The notes under the pieces are model-generated. The model searched no databases. It was not told the DNA's origin and saw only the letters and a program-made list of their open reading frames with translations. The position numbers and the translations under genes are program-made. A DNA stretch of 64,000 nucleotides from Tengunoibacter tsumagoiensis (lineage in GTDB: Bacteria; Chloroflexota; Ktedonobacteria; Ktedonobacterales; Ktedonobacteraceae), in the NCBI RefSeq assembly GCF_003967535.1, contig NZ_BIFR01000002.1:930001-994000 (forward strand), given 5' to 3'. This document shows positions 35,161 to 44,251 of the stretch, one piece after another; within the stretch, counting starts at the first letter, position 1; the number at the start of each line of letters is the position of its first letter.

Positions 35161-36369
35161 ATGAAATTCACCGCGAAACAACAGAACCTCCATCGTGGCC
35201 TTACGATTGTCAGGCATGCTGTACCCACGAATGGACCCTTTCCGATTCAGAAATATATTCTTGCAACTGCGAATGGAGGGCATGTTCGCCTGAGTGCGAG
35301 ACGGGAAGACCTTGGAATTCATTATTGGATCACTACTGAAGCTATTGATGATGAAGGAGTTGCCCTGTTGCCTGCCTATCTGCTCTCAGACTTTGTGAGA
35401 AATGTCCCTGCTGCATCTATTATAGTTACCTCTCCGTCGCCGCTTCATACAGATTCCTGTCATGTACGATGCCTGCGCAGTAGCGCTGATATGAAGAATG
35501 CAACAGATGATCCTGCTGAATTTACTCAGCCTCCATTATTTCAAGAAGGGGGAGAGCTCCTTATACAGTTGGATGCCTGGCGGTTGAAAGAGATCATCGC
35601 GCAGACCGCCTTTGCCGCAGCCGAGAAAGAAGGGAATAGTTGGTCCTGGGCCGTGGGACTTCGGATTGAGATCGCAGAAGGAAAAGCCCTCTTCGCAGCG
35701 ACTGACTCATTTCGTCTGGCAATGTATACCCTTCCAGTTCCCGATGATCAGCTTCGATGTCGCCTTCTTATCCCCGCTAAAACGATGCAAGAGATGGCAA
35801 AGCTTCTTCCCAATGGGGGAACGGTACAGATGTTACTGACACCAGATCGGAACATGGCCCTCTTCCATAGCGACATTGCTCACCTGAGTGAAGCGGTAGA
35901 TGTTTCTACAAGACTTCTCCGCAGCGAAAACTATCCCAGTCTTGAACATGCTGTTCCTTCTTCCTGGACCACACGCGCCCTTATCAGTACGCAAGAACTT
36001 GCGTCAAAAGTGAAGCTCATGTTGCCATATGCTCATGACAATCGGTATGAGATTCATTTCAAATTCTTTGGTGAGCAAACAGAACGCGTAAGTCTGGCAG
36101 AAGTCGCTCATACTATTGCTGTAGAAACCTTTGCGACGGATGTTGGCACGATTGAGAATATGATACCTGCCCAGGTACAGGGTCCTGATCAGGAGATTAC
36201 GCTTCATGCAAGATACCTGCTTGAGGTGCTTGAAGTCCTTACAACCGCACAGGTCGCTTTGGAAGTGACTGACGGGAATCGTCCGGCTGTTCTCAGACCG
36301 ATAGGACCAGAGGAGTATGTCTATGTCATGATGCCAATCAAAAAGAAGGAAGCTGGTGCCAAGCGTTGA
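35161..36369 (+). CDS. dnaN: DNA polymerase III beta subunit (sliding clamp) paralogue
   Basis: 402 residues from the ATG at 35161 (AAAGGAAAGAACAG upstream). Three repeated clamp domains can be traced. Diagnostic blocks include the N-terminal MKFTAKQQNLHRGLTIV, VGLRIEIAEGKALFAATDSF followed by RLAMYTLPV in domain 2, LIPAKTMQEMAKLLP, and the C-terminal AVLRPIGPEEYVYVMMPI that closes most DnaN proteins. The clamp holds the replicative polymerase on DNA. Domain 1 is unusually divergent. No dnaA, recF or gyrB is nearby, so this is not the oriC-linked copy; an element-encoded clamp is inferred. A terminator follows directly. Confidence 0.88.
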   Translation: MKFTAKQQNLHRGLTIVRHAVPTNGPFPIQKYILATANGGHVRLSARREDLGIHYWITTEAIDDEGVALLPAYLLSDFVRNVPAASIIVTSPSPLHTDSCHVRCLRSSADMKNATDDPAEFTQPPLFQEGGELLIQLDAWRLKEIIAQTAFAAAEKEGNSWSWAVGLRIEIAEGKALFAATDSFRLAMYTLPVPDDQLRCRLLIPAKTMQEMAKLLPNGGTVQMLLTPDRNMALFHSDIAHLSEAVDVSTRLLRSENYPSLEHAVPSSWTTRALISTQELASKVKLMLPYAHDNRYEIHFKFFGEQTERVSLAEVAHTIAVETFATDVGTIENMIPAQVQGPDQEITLHARYLLEVLEVLTTAQVALEVTDGNRPAVLRPIGPEEYVYVMMPIKKKEAGAKR

Positions 36370-36407
36370 CACAGGCAAAGCTGGGCTGAGTGCCCTTCGT
36401 TTCACAC

Positions 36408-36439
36408 GACCCTGAAGATCTTCTTCGGGGTCTTTTTTT
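36408..36439 (+). terminator. Rho-independent terminator of dnaN
   Basis: GACCC-T-GAAG-ATCTT-CTTC-G-GGGTC is followed by seven T. It lies 39 nt after the dnaN stop. Confidence 0.85.
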
Positions 36440-36575
36440 ATCGAATCTCCTGGTAACCCTTCTGAATACTGATCCTGTTTTGAATGAAATAACGATCATA
36501 TGTTGAAAAATTGTTTGCGCATGCGTGTGCGCTACTGCATTAGAAGTCTCGTGCCGTCAAAAAGACGGAGAGAGG

Positions 36576-38171
36576 ATGGAACTATCTATGAACGAGAACT
36601 TTCCAGCCGTGGCGATTGTTAAAAAAGAGTATCCCCAAACAGAGCCCCCCCTTCGTTCTTTGCTTGCCCAAATGCTAGCCGATAAAGGCATAGGGCGCGA
36701 GACGATCTGCTATCTCGCGCACCAATCACCGCACTTTCTTGGAATGGTCTTTGGTCACTTGATCATGCGATCTCCTTATACACAGGAGCACGGTCATCTG
36801 CTGAAACGCACCCTTTTGAGCCTTCCATCACCTTTGCCAACGCCCACGTATCAAGGAACCAAAAGTGAAAATAGTGCCATTGACGCTATTTGGGAGCATC
36901 AGGGACAGGAGTGTGGGCTGCGCAGTATCACCTGGCGTGGAGCAGCGGGAGCGTATGAGAGTACACAGCAGATCAACGTGCCTCTGCACATGAGGAAAAT
37001 GACCCTGGTCGTCATCATTGGAGCGGGAGCCGCAGGAATTTTGGCAGCTCGTGCGCTTCTCGATGTGGGTTTTCCTGTTGTGCTTTTCGACCAGACAGGG
37101 AATGCTGGTGGCGTATGGAATCAGGATTTCCTCCGTGATGCATCAAGAGCCAACCCGTTCCCATTACGTTTTGAACAGCACCAATTAGACGCAGCTCCTG
37201 GTTCTGGTAGTGCGGTGATGGAATGGTTAGAGGCAATTATGAAGAGTGGAGTCCATCCATTTCCTCTCATCAAGAAAGCACGCGTGATAGAGGTTCGGCC
37301 AGGCGATGTATCTCACACCGTTCTCTATGAGAATGAACGGGGGGAGCGACAGGAGTTTGTGGCACCGATTGTGATCAATGCAGTCGGTGTTGGCGAGCCA
37401 CTTCCTCCTTCACGCCCTGGCGTGATGACGACCGATATCGATCCGGCTCAGGCTGGTACGCGTTGGCAAACCGTCTGGAGCCCGAAGGAAGCGCACCGTC
37501 ATCATGGACGCACGATCCTCTTTATTGGCCTCTCGAACTCTACCATAGAGATGGTGAAACAGATCCAACGATATCGACGTGGGGGACTGGATATCAATTA
37601 TCGGATTCTCACCCATTATCCGCAGGAAGCGTTGTTTAATCCGTCGAATGTTGTCTTCCATAATGGGCATAAGATGCGTCTCTATCGCAATCCCGATCGT
37701 CTCCAACTGCTCCGATTAGCTGGCGATATTCCAGAAGTTGCAAGAGCGTTTGAGGAAGCTCGTGATACGGACCACATTACCTCGCACATCACCTCCTGGT
37801 CGCTTGAACATGGTGCACAACCGCAGGTCGTTGCGGTGCGCGAAGATGGCGTAGTGCAACGCTATCCGTATAATCAACTCTATACGCTCATTGGCTATGG
37901 GCCAAAAGCAGAGACCCTCTCAGCTCTTGGATTGCATATCAATAATCCCTATCTCGGAGCAGTTGATCTGGACTATGATTCTGAAGTCCAGCGAGCACCA
38001 GGGTGTGTTGGACGATCTCGATTATGTCCAGGCTATTTCTGCTTCGGCATTCGAAATGCCTTCAATATGAATGAAGTAGTACTCCCAGGCTTGCTCTTTC
38101 GCTTGCCTGATCTCGTGGCTGGTGTGATTCTGCGATCTAGTGAGTATTGCTTGATGAACCAGTCGTTTTGA
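36576..38171 (+). CDS. FAD-dependent oxidoreductase (flavin monooxygenase-like)
   Basis: 531 residues from the ATG at 36576 (ACGGAGAGAGG upstream); a second ATG at 36588 is possible. A roughly 140-residue helical N-terminal extension precedes the FAD-binding Rossmann motif VVIIGAGAAGILAARALLD near residue 146, with FDQTGNAGGVWN after it. A second nucleotide-binding region (ILFIGLSNSTIEMVKQI) resembles the NADPH site of flavin monooxygenases. IINAVGVGEP and LYTLIGYGPK are typical ATG-like flavoenzyme motifs. The substrate is unknown. It is a metabolic passenger among replication genes and is probably monocistronic. Confidence 0.8.
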   Translation: MELSMNENFPAVAIVKKEYPQTEPPLRSLLAQMLADKGIGRETICYLAHQSPHFLGMVFGHLIMRSPYTQEHGHLLKRTLLSLPSPLPTPTYQGTKSENSAIDAIWEHQGQECGLRSITWRGAAGAYESTQQINVPLHMRKMTLVVIIGAGAAGILAARALLDVGFPVVLFDQTGNAGGVWNQDFLRDASRANPFPLRFEQHQLDAAPGSGSAVMEWLEAIMKSGVHPFPLIKKARVIEVRPGDVSHTVLYENERGERQEFVAPIVINAVGVGEPLPPSRPGVMTTDIDPAQAGTRWQTVWSPKEAHRHHGRTILFIGLSNSTIEMVKQIQRYRRGGLDINYRILTHYPQEALFNPSNVVFHNGHKMRLYRNPDRLQLLRLAGDIPEVARAFEEARDTDHITSHITSWSLEHGAQPQVVAVREDGVVQRYPYNQLYTLIGYGPKAETLSALGLHINNPYLGAVDLDYDSEVQRAPGCVGRSRLCPGYFCFGIRNAFNMNEVVLPGLLFRLPDLVAGVILRSSEYCLMNQSF

Positions 38172-38408
38172 TGTGACCTGTACGCATGGCCAAAAGACCC
38201 GCTTTCTTCTGCCATTTCTGTTTCTCTGTCTCTGGGAGCAGTTCCTCCCCCCTCATCTCACACTCAGATTTCCGTACCCAGAAGTTCAGAACTGCCAGCT
38301 ACGGTGAAAAAGGGATCTGAATGGCGAAACGTGCCCCATCTTTAGCGTCATCAGCAACGAGTAAGATGTCATTGCTGGTTTTTATGATGTGTTTGATACA
38401 TCAGATAG

Positions 38409-38453
38409 AGGAGATGTCATATCCTCATGTCTATGAGCCTGAGGACATCTCCT
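38409..38453 (+). promoter_or_regulatory. Leader hairpin just upstream of the 38470 gene
   Basis: AGGAGATGTC (38409-38418) pairs with GACATCTCCT (38444-38453), with an internal CTCAT/ATGAG stem. It ends 6 nt before the AAGGAG ribosome binding site. It could control translation of the following gene; GGA-containing stems are CsrA-type targets and a csrA copy lies downstream, but this link is inference. Confidence 0.4.
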
Positions 38454-38469
38454 GTGGAGAAGGAGATCA

Positions 38470-39096
38470 ATGGATACATTTTCTCAAGCACACAATCACC
38501 CTGTGAGAGAGAAACGTAAGCAAGACTATCTCGATGATGATTGTTCCCTCCGCGCTGCTGCGGCCATAAGAGCTCATCCCAATACCTGCTTTACCAACAT
38601 CCTGGACCTGTTCCTCACCCCCTTTTCAAGGGTCTTCTCTCTCTACGGAAAACTGATTGAGGGATGGTATGTTATTGAGCTGGATGATGAAATTGTGCTC
38701 AATGAGCATGGATGGATTGAGATGTCAGACGGAAAGATTATTGATCCCACGGTCGTGCTCCTCTTACCCCTGGAGCAGCCAGTCTACTACTTTTCAGGAG
38801 TAGAACGATCGTGGAACGAAGTAAAAAGTATCATGCGCAAAGAAGATGCCTGGCTTCCATATGTGCGATTTAGTGGAACGTATGGTTCCGATGGTATGGG
38901 ACATCAGATGTATAAAGCGGCGCATGATGCAGCGGTACAGAAAGTCTTCTCGCTTGCCACGATGACACAGCCACCGAAAAAAATGACATTTTTGACAGCG
39001 CAAGATCCCCTGGATGTTCAACGAGAGATGGGTGTGAGTATGCAGGTCTTTCTCCTCTCTCCTGATCACGAGGAGGAGCAACATGAGAAAGCATGA
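38470..39096 (+). CDS. Hypothetical protein with possible Cys-His-Asp (transglutaminase-like) motif
   Basis: 208 residues; AAGGAG precedes the ATG. In the middle, LIEGWYVIELDDEIVLNEHG followed by WIEMSDGKIIDPT reads like the His and Asp strands of a papain/transglutaminase-like fold (H-x-W-x-E, then DG..DPT). NTCFTNIL about 50 residues earlier could supply the Cys. This is inferred from motif spacing only. The C-terminal 60 residues are Met-rich and not informative. It precedes a small coupled ORF and csrA on the same strand. Confidence 0.55.
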   Translation: MDTFSQAHNHPVREKRKQDYLDDDCSLRAAAAIRAHPNTCFTNILDLFLTPFSRVFSLYGKLIEGWYVIELDDEIVLNEHGWIEMSDGKIIDPTVVLLLPLEQPVYYFSGVERSWNEVKSIMRKEDAWLPYVRFSGTYGSDGMGHQMYKAAHDAAVQKVFSLATMTQPPKKMTFLTAQDPLDVQREMGVSMQVFLLSPDHEEEQHEKA

Positions 39097-39334
39097 AGCG
39101 AGAAAAACGGACGAGGAACGATGGTCTCACCGTTTGGAGCAGGCTTCAGGTCTATCACGGACGTTTTTTTACAGGAATGGCACAGGTCAGCGCACAAAGA
39201 AGGCTGTATGTACTTCTAGAGAGTCGTATTCTGCGAAGAGCACTATAAAAGAAGGAGAAGGACGATGCTTGTTTTACGACGAAGAGCCGGTGAAAAAGTT
39301 ATCATTGCTGGAAAGATCATTGTTTCAGTGTTAG
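39083..39334 (+). CDS. Small overlapping ORF between 38470 gene and csrA
   Basis: 83 residues; the ATG overlaps the stop region of the previous gene by 14 nt and has a very strong GAGGAGGAGCAAC site, suggesting translational coupling. It is basic and rich in Arg, Lys and Ser. The 3' end overlaps csrA by 70 nt in another frame, which argues against the full length being conserved. The real product may be shorter or it may be a non-functional coupled frame. Confidence 0.35.
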   Translation: MRKHEARKTDEERWSHRLEQASGLSRTFFYRNGTGQRTKKAVCTSRESYSAKSTIKEGEGRCLFYDEEPVKKLSLLERSLFQC

Positions 39335-39450
39335 CAGTCGAGGGAGAGCGGGTGAAAATTGGCATCATTGCGCCCCCAGAGGTCACTATTGTTCGAGAAG
39401 AATTACTTCATGCGAAAGAAGGGCACACTGACCAGGAACCATCTGCTTAA
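39265..39450 (+). CDS. csrA: Carbon storage regulator CsrA (RsmA)
   Basis: 61 residues, the family's usual length; AAGGAGAAGG precedes the ATG. The sequence MLVLRRRAGEKVIIAGKIIV, VLAVEGERVKIGIIAPPEVT, then IVREELLHAKEG matches CsrA throughout, including Arg near the GIIAPPEVTIVREE helix that contacts RNA. CsrA dimers bind GGA motifs in mRNA leaders and block or stabilise translation. A copy on an accessory element is notable, because it could target both element and host mRNAs. It lies in a loose cluster of small regulatory or hypothetical genes. Confidence 0.92.
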   Translation: MLVLRRRAGEKVIIAGKIIVSVLAVEGERVKIGIIAPPEVTIVREELLHAKEGHTDQEPSA

Positions 39451-39516
39451 TCACGCTGATGCAGTGCTATCGTCTCCAAGAAGACACTTTTGTGTGAAAG
39501 ATAGGATTGGTGCTTT

Positions 39517-39690
39517 ATGCATGCCTGTCAAAAACGCCCTCTTGTCTGGCTTGTTGATGATTCAGAGACCATTCAGCACCTTCTTGCTCTCATGAGAGAG
39601 TATTCTCCGCATTGAGATGTTTGTAGAGCATCAACACTGGATACACCACGCTCGTTCTCTTGAAATGCTCCGTCCCTGCTCAAAGTGTTT
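39517..39690 (+). pseudogene. Response regulator receiver remnant
   Basis: The 33-codon frame from the ATG at 39517 encodes PLVWLVDDSETIQHLLALMR, the first strand and acidic pair of a receiver domain, and stops at 39615. A shifted frame continues FVEHQHWIHHARSLEMLRP. It is a truncated and frameshifted relic. Confidence 0.5.
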
Positions 39691-39792
39691 GCGCTGTTGA
39701 GTTGATGACAGGACAAAATGATCAGAGAGAGGAGCGTGGTGTCTGTTTGTGGAAGCCTTGTCTGGGATTGAGAAGAACAATAAGGAGGAAGT

Positions 39793-40524
39793 ATGGCACA
39801 AACGGCCTGCGGATGTACACAACAGCGTCCGAGTCCGACCTGTGAGCCAGGAAAGAAACTCTTTATACGAGCTGTAGAGGTTCTCCCTGGCAAAGATGGG
39901 AGAACCTCTACTCCGGAAGATGACGAACGTTGGGAGGTATATACCCATGCGTATCTTGCGTATCATGATCATGTACGAGGGTGGTCAGAGGGGGATGTGA
40001 AAGTGCAGCGAGGTATGGGTGAGTGGATGATCTCTCTCCGCTCCTATGGCCGGTGGATCTTTCACTTTGGGACGCAGGATGCGAGCTTCATATATGAATG
40101 GCTTCAGGTAAAGGGGTATCAACAATTTGTAGGGCAAGGCGAACAGGCAAGAGATCGCCTCTCAGGTTTTTATCGGAAGCATACGAAGCCTTCGCTGCTT
40201 TTGCGAGAGCCCATTGCCAGAGGAGGAGAACAACCTGCAAAATTGGCTGAGCAAGAACGTGCACCAGGTGTTTCTTCTCATATTGATCTGAAAACACTGG
40301 TCACGATCTTGATTGCACTCCTTGTAGCACACATTGCTCATACCCCTACGGTTGTGGAACGATTGTTGGTACAACGGAGAGCTGCGAATCTTCTTCGCGT
40401 TCATGGAATACACGTTGGGTTATCAGATGAACAAGTGATCCAGGAGCTCATCGAGGAGGTTGTTCGACAGAACGAGCGAATACGCGGAGCTCCTCTGCAC
40501 CATCCTCAAGAACTTCTGGTATAA
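39793..40524 (+). CDS. Hypothetical protein with a transmembrane segment
   Basis: 243 residues; AAGGAGGAAGT precedes the ATG. The N-terminal 120 residues include a Cys cluster (TACGCTQQRPSPTC) and an aromatic-rich part (SYGRWIFHFGTQDASFIYEW) then KGYQQFVGQ, which reads like the DNA- or ligand-binding part of small mobile-element proteins. A hydrophobic helix (LVTILIALLVAHIAH) and a basic C-terminus follow. The family is not recognised. It is probably a single gene, ended by the hairpin at 40530. Confidence 0.6.
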   Translation: MAQTACGCTQQRPSPTCEPGKKLFIRAVEVLPGKDGRTSTPEDDERWEVYTHAYLAYHDHVRGWSEGDVKVQRGMGEWMISLRSYGRWIFHFGTQDASFIYEWLQVKGYQQFVGQGEQARDRLSGFYRKHTKPSLLLREPIARGGEQPAKLAEQERAPGVSSHIDLKTLVTILIALLVAHIAHTPTVVERLLVQRRAANLLRVHGIHVGLSDEQVIQELIEEVVRQNERIRGAPLHHPQELLV

Positions 40525-40529
40525 AGCCG

Positions 40530-40553
40530 TGCTGGCCTGACAGGTTGCCAGCA
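40530..40553 (+). terminator. Terminator after 39793 gene
   Basis: TGCTGGC-CTGACAGGTT-GCCAGCA, followed by TTTCCTTTC; short stem with a modest T-run. Confidence 0.55.
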
Positions 40554-40711
40554 TTTCCTTTCTGAGTCAGCCTCAAGCTGTCAGTCTGATCGCTTCCCTC
40601 AATGAAGAAGCCAATCGATAACGGATTGTGGTTTCCTTCATTCTTATATTCATCAATGGTGCATTCCTCCAACAGCGTGTTTTTTTTCACATTAAGAAAG
40701 TGAGCAGGTGT

Positions 40712-41011
40712 ATGCTTCGTCAGTTATTGACAAAAGATGTGCCCACGATTAAAAAGCACATCCAAAACCAACAGGAGAACGGCCCTCTCGTTGTTGCTCG
40801 AATAGTAGGATTTTCAGATCTTCTACAAGTGTATGATGTGCGCGAAGAGATGTATCCTAGGAGCTCGAGCCAGAAGCAAGAATGTTGGTTGCTTCAAGGA
40901 TTGCCGGATGGACCACCTCTACCCAGGCGACTGGAAGTTCAGATCTCTCCACATCGCCGTCTGCCCTGGCACATTGCGCAGTCCATCTATCTACAGACAG
41001 AGGAACAGTGA
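40712..41011 (+). CDS. Hypothetical protein
   Basis: 99 residues from the ATG at 40712 (GCAGGTGT upstream, a weak site); the frame is open further left without a better start. It is a mixed, basic protein with LLQGLPDGPPLPRRLEVQIS and no recognised motif. Coding potential is moderate: the frame keeps normal composition to the stop and is followed by the 41115 terminator. Confidence 0.45.
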   Translation: MLRQLLTKDVPTIKKHIQNQQENGPLVVARIVGFSDLLQVYDVREEMYPRSSSQKQECWLLQGLPDGPPLPRRLEVQISPHRRLPWHIAQSIYLQTEEQ

Positions 41012-41114
41012 AGAGATGTTTTGTGCTCTACAAGCCTGGGCCTTGATTTCATTCACATAAACAGAGAGGATAAAACATCTCAACGTCACTCGAATGGAAC
41101 GAAAAATCGATAGA

Positions 41115-41160
41115 AAGACAAGAAGATCTGGCTGATTCTCCATCTTGATCTTCTTGTCTT
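41115..41160. terminator. Perfect 14-bp inverted repeat, bidirectional terminator
   Basis: AAGACAAGAAGATC (41115-41128) and its exact complement (41147-41160) flank an 18-nt loop. It separates the plus-strand genes from the minus-strand integrase at 41409. The 41161-41408 interval has no gene that I can support. Confidence 0.6.
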
Positions 41161-41408
41161 CTCACTGTACAAAGGAGTATCGCTCTTGCTATTCACACCG
41201 TTTCATAGCAGAAGCGTCTTTTGCTGAATACGTCAAATTTTTTTTTGGTTTTTATTGATGAGCTTAAAGAGGGATCTGTTCGAGTGCACTCTCAACGCTT
41301 CATCAGACGCTTCCCTGCTTGAGATAACGATCAATCACAGCATGCTTTTCTCATGTAGAGCGAAGAATGGCTGAAAAAATGGAAACGCTGGGTTGAACCA
41401 CCAATCTC

Positions 41409-42446
41409 CTACGAATCTTCTATCCCCATTTCATCAAGAATCGTGCTTGCAAAAGTATTTTCATCGCTCGTCAAGCTATGTAGATAACGACTGGTTGTTG
41501 CGATATTCGTGTGTCCAAGCCTATCCCTGATGTCCACAATAGTTGCTCCTGATTTGAGCATCATGAGTGCAAACGTGTGCCGTGTTGCATGGATCGTGGT
41601 CATGCCAAAATAGCGCTTGAAGATATCTGCAAGCCCACGTTGAGAAATGGCTTGTCGATACCGTTTATGGGAAAGGGACAGCCAGAGGGGTTGTGCTGGA
41701 TCGATAGTGACAGTACTCTGTTCCTCTGGATTGAATGAGAACATCACCTTGAGATAGGTCAGAAGAGCACGAACGACGCGAGGCTCCAACGTATCATAGA
41801 GATATTTTCCACCTTTACAGCGAAAACAAATGGTGATTTCCCCATCGCGAAATTGTAGATCTTGCCAGGTAAGTTGGCGAACCTCACTCCCACGTCGCCC
41901 TGTTCCAAGAAGCAGCAAGATGAGTGCACAATCACGTATTCCAGTTATCGTCTGTTTATCAATACGTGTCAGCGCTGCTGAGATCTGCTCTTTCGAGAGT
42001 GGGCGGGCTGAAACATACTCTTGAATCTTACGCCGTGTAATTTGCTCAATGGGATTATCCATGATGAGCAACCTGCGATCTTTGGCGAAGCGGTAAAAAC
42101 TGCTAATGATGGTGAGACGATTGTTGTAGGTCGTTGCTTTCACTCCTCGTTGGAGTTGTTTTTCCTTTTGAGCTGAGGAAGCCCATGCCTGGGCCATCAG
42201 ACCAAGTGCAGCCAGCGCATGCTCTCTATCGTCAAAAGTGATAGGCTGAGTGAGCATATCAGGCGGAAATCCATCCAGATCGATCCCTGCTGCAATAGTC
42301 ATAGTGCGAAAGGATAGGATAGCCTGCTCATACGCCTCTTTTGTTCGTAGGCTTTGAGATGCTTCAGCTTTCGTCCTGATCCAGAGCTGTATAGTAGAAG
42401 TAATAAGATCCGTTCGATTGGTATGAAGAATGAGTCCTCCTGTCAT
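41409..42446 (-). CDS. Tyrosine recombinase/integrase 1
   Basis: 345 residues from the ATG at 42446, which follows GAGGGAG; a longer start at 42476 is possible. The N-terminal SAM-like arm-binding domain is followed by the catalytic domain. Visible are GTGRRGSEVRQLTWQDL with catalytic Arg, HATRHTFALMMLKSG with His and Arg, RLGHTNIATTSRYLH with the third His and the nucleophilic Tyr. All catalytic residues are present, so it should be active. A palindrome AACGAG-N6-CTCGTT lies at 42480-42497, just upstream. It is paralogous in layout to the integrase at 53550, and together the two bracket the AT-rich island. Confidence 0.9.
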   Translation of the reverse strand: MTGGLILHTNRTDLITSTIQLWIRTKAEASQSLRTKEAYEQAILSFRTMTIAAGIDLDGFPPDMLTQPITFDDREHALAALGLMAQAWASSAQKEKQLQRGVKATTYNNRLTIISSFYRFAKDRRLLIMDNPIEQITRRKIQEYVSARPLSKEQISAALTRIDKQTITGIRDCALILLLLGTGRRGSEVRQLTWQDLQFRDGEITICFRCKGGKYLYDTLEPRVVRALLTYLKVMFSFNPEEQSTVTIDPAQPLWLSLSHKRYRQAISQRGLADIFKRYFGMTTIHATRHTFALMMLKSGATIVDIRDRLGHTNIATTSRYLHSLTSDENTFASTILDEMGIEDS

Positions 42447-42476
42447 AATAGTGACCGCTCCCTCACGTATGTTCAT

Positions 42477-42915
42477 GAAAACGAGTATTTTCTCGTTATA
42501 CTACGAAAGTAGCATCACTCTTATTCCTGGTCAAGAGGAACAGGATGTCACAAGAAAAATCCAGGAAAAATCCCTTTTTTTGAGGCCTCTACTAGAAAGC
42601 GGATACCCTCTTCCTGATGCCATTGGAATCGCACTGGTTCGCTCCGTCGCTCATAGTTTGTAGTATGGAGACTGGACGTTCTCTCGTTGGGAGCTTCCGC
42701 TTTTTGTTGCCTTCTCAGGGTAGACATACCTCGTCTTTCCTCAGACCCAACTCTTCTTCCTGAGAGACAACGGTGGTGGTACTGTTCCCATTCTCTGTGA
42801 TCGAGGTCGGCCAGGTGCACCAATCAGAAACAAGACATAGCCGAATACTTGCGTGCACGCAGGACAACTTTGAGAAAAAGAAGCTCGTTGAAAGATACGA
42901 ATTGAGGAACTTTTT
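42477..42915. other. Intergenic region upstream of integrase 1
   Basis: It contains the AACGAG/CTCGTT palindrome (42480-42497), a candidate operator or ribosome-site hairpin. No supported gene was found; the short frames here lack starts with ribosome binding sites. Confidence 0.35.
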
Positions 42916-43233
42916 ATGAGAACGAACGATTATTTTCTTGAGTTTGGTGGGTTTACCCCTGCTGGGGAGCCGTATTTCTCACACACCCAAAAAATCGAGC
43001 ATGGAGGTATTCCTGAGGGGTATGCCCTTTTCCTCTATAAAGAGGTATATATCCCGGTGAAGGAACAGAGAATTGTCTATGCAAATGGTGAGACAATTGT
43101 TCAATATTTTACCTCGTATCGGGGTTCTGGCTCAAACCCTGATACGATGAATGTTCCGATTCACTATGTTGCAAATCGAGGTGGATTGCGCCGAGCCCTG
43201 GCATATATCCAGAAGCGAGCTCAGCATTGTTAG
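42916..43233 (+). CDS. Hypothetical small protein
   Basis: 105 residues; GAGGAACTTTTT precedes the ATG. It is beta-rich and aromatic (FLEFGGFTPAGEPYFSHTQK; YANGETIVQYFTSYRG) with no cysteines except a terminal one. No family is recognised. It stands alone between the integrase and the RHS relic. Confidence 0.5.
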   Translation: MRTNDYFLEFGGFTPAGEPYFSHTQKIEHGGIPEGYALFLYKEVYIPVKEQRIVYANGETIVQYFTSYRGSGSNPDTMNVPIHYVANRGGLRRALAYIQKRAQHC

Positions 43234-43415
43234 TAGAGTTACATCAACTGGTAACTGTTTCTTCAAAAGGGCTCAAATATTCATCCATTTTGGGCTCGTT
43301 TGAGGAATACTGCGGTTCTACCAATGACCCTGCAGAACGTGGGAAAAATGGTTTCACTTAGAATTATTCGATACAAACGAGAAGAGCTGATGGACCTATA
43401 GCATTGGAGGTCTGG

Positions 43416-44221
43416 TTAAGGGATACCAATTCCGCCCAATGCATCACTAAAGGTAACTGTCATGTGGTTGTTGGCATCGGTCGTGGCAACATAGCTATAG
43501 GTCTGGCTATCGCCTGATGGGCTGCCCAATCCATACGTTGTACAGGAGGTCCAGGTACCTGACAGATTTGGACAATTGGTCCCTGGTTCGGAGCTTGAGC
43601 CCTGGATAGGATCACGGACCGCAATCACTTGACCGAGGGGATCATATATAGTGATGGTTCCTGCGACCGAGTGACCCTGACTATCAGTTGCCCCATTGGG
43701 ATCAACCCATCTACTTCCATGAGTGACGAGGTATGGCTGACTCTGGAACACCGTATTGTTACTGGGATTATGGACGGTGAATGCGATAATATCATGCGTC
43801 GCATCGGGGCCTGGGGATCGTGTTTCGACGGCCTGTGCCATACTATTGTAGAAGGTTCGGCTCACGGCTCCGCTATAGAGCGATGAGTTGGCATCGACTT
43901 CTGCACAAGTAAGCGTACTACTGTCGCTGCATTGCGAAGCAACAATCGATTGAGCGGTACAGCTTCCCGTTTCTCCAGGTAGCTTGTCCTGGACTGTTCG
44001 ATCGCCATTGCTATCATAGCTATAGTTGTAGAGAGTCGCCTGTCCGTTGGCATCAGTTTGGCTGGCGTTGGTCGTGATGCTGGTTGATTCTCATCATAGG
44101 TATTATCCCGGCATTGCCAGACGTGGCCACTCTGATCATCAATTTCACTACGTATCACGTTGTGAATGTTATACCCTCTATCATCAGTGACTTGATACGT
44201 CCACTTCTTCGTCAGGGTTGG
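43416..44221 (-). pseudogene. RHS/YD-repeat protein fragment
   Basis: The minus strand encodes YD-repeat-like text: KKWTYQVTDDRGYNIHNVI, SEIDDQSGHVWQCRDNTYDE, then after a frameshift near 44080, TNASQTDANGQATLYNYSYD, SNGDRTVQDKLPGETG and finally ITIYDPLGQVIAVRDP. RHS proteins are giant secreted toxin-delivery shells; only a short internal slice remains, broken and truncated at its upstream side exactly where an IS256 relic begins. Confidence 0.65.
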
Positions 44222-44251
44222 AGCATTAGAACTGCTGGTCTTCTCTTGAAG

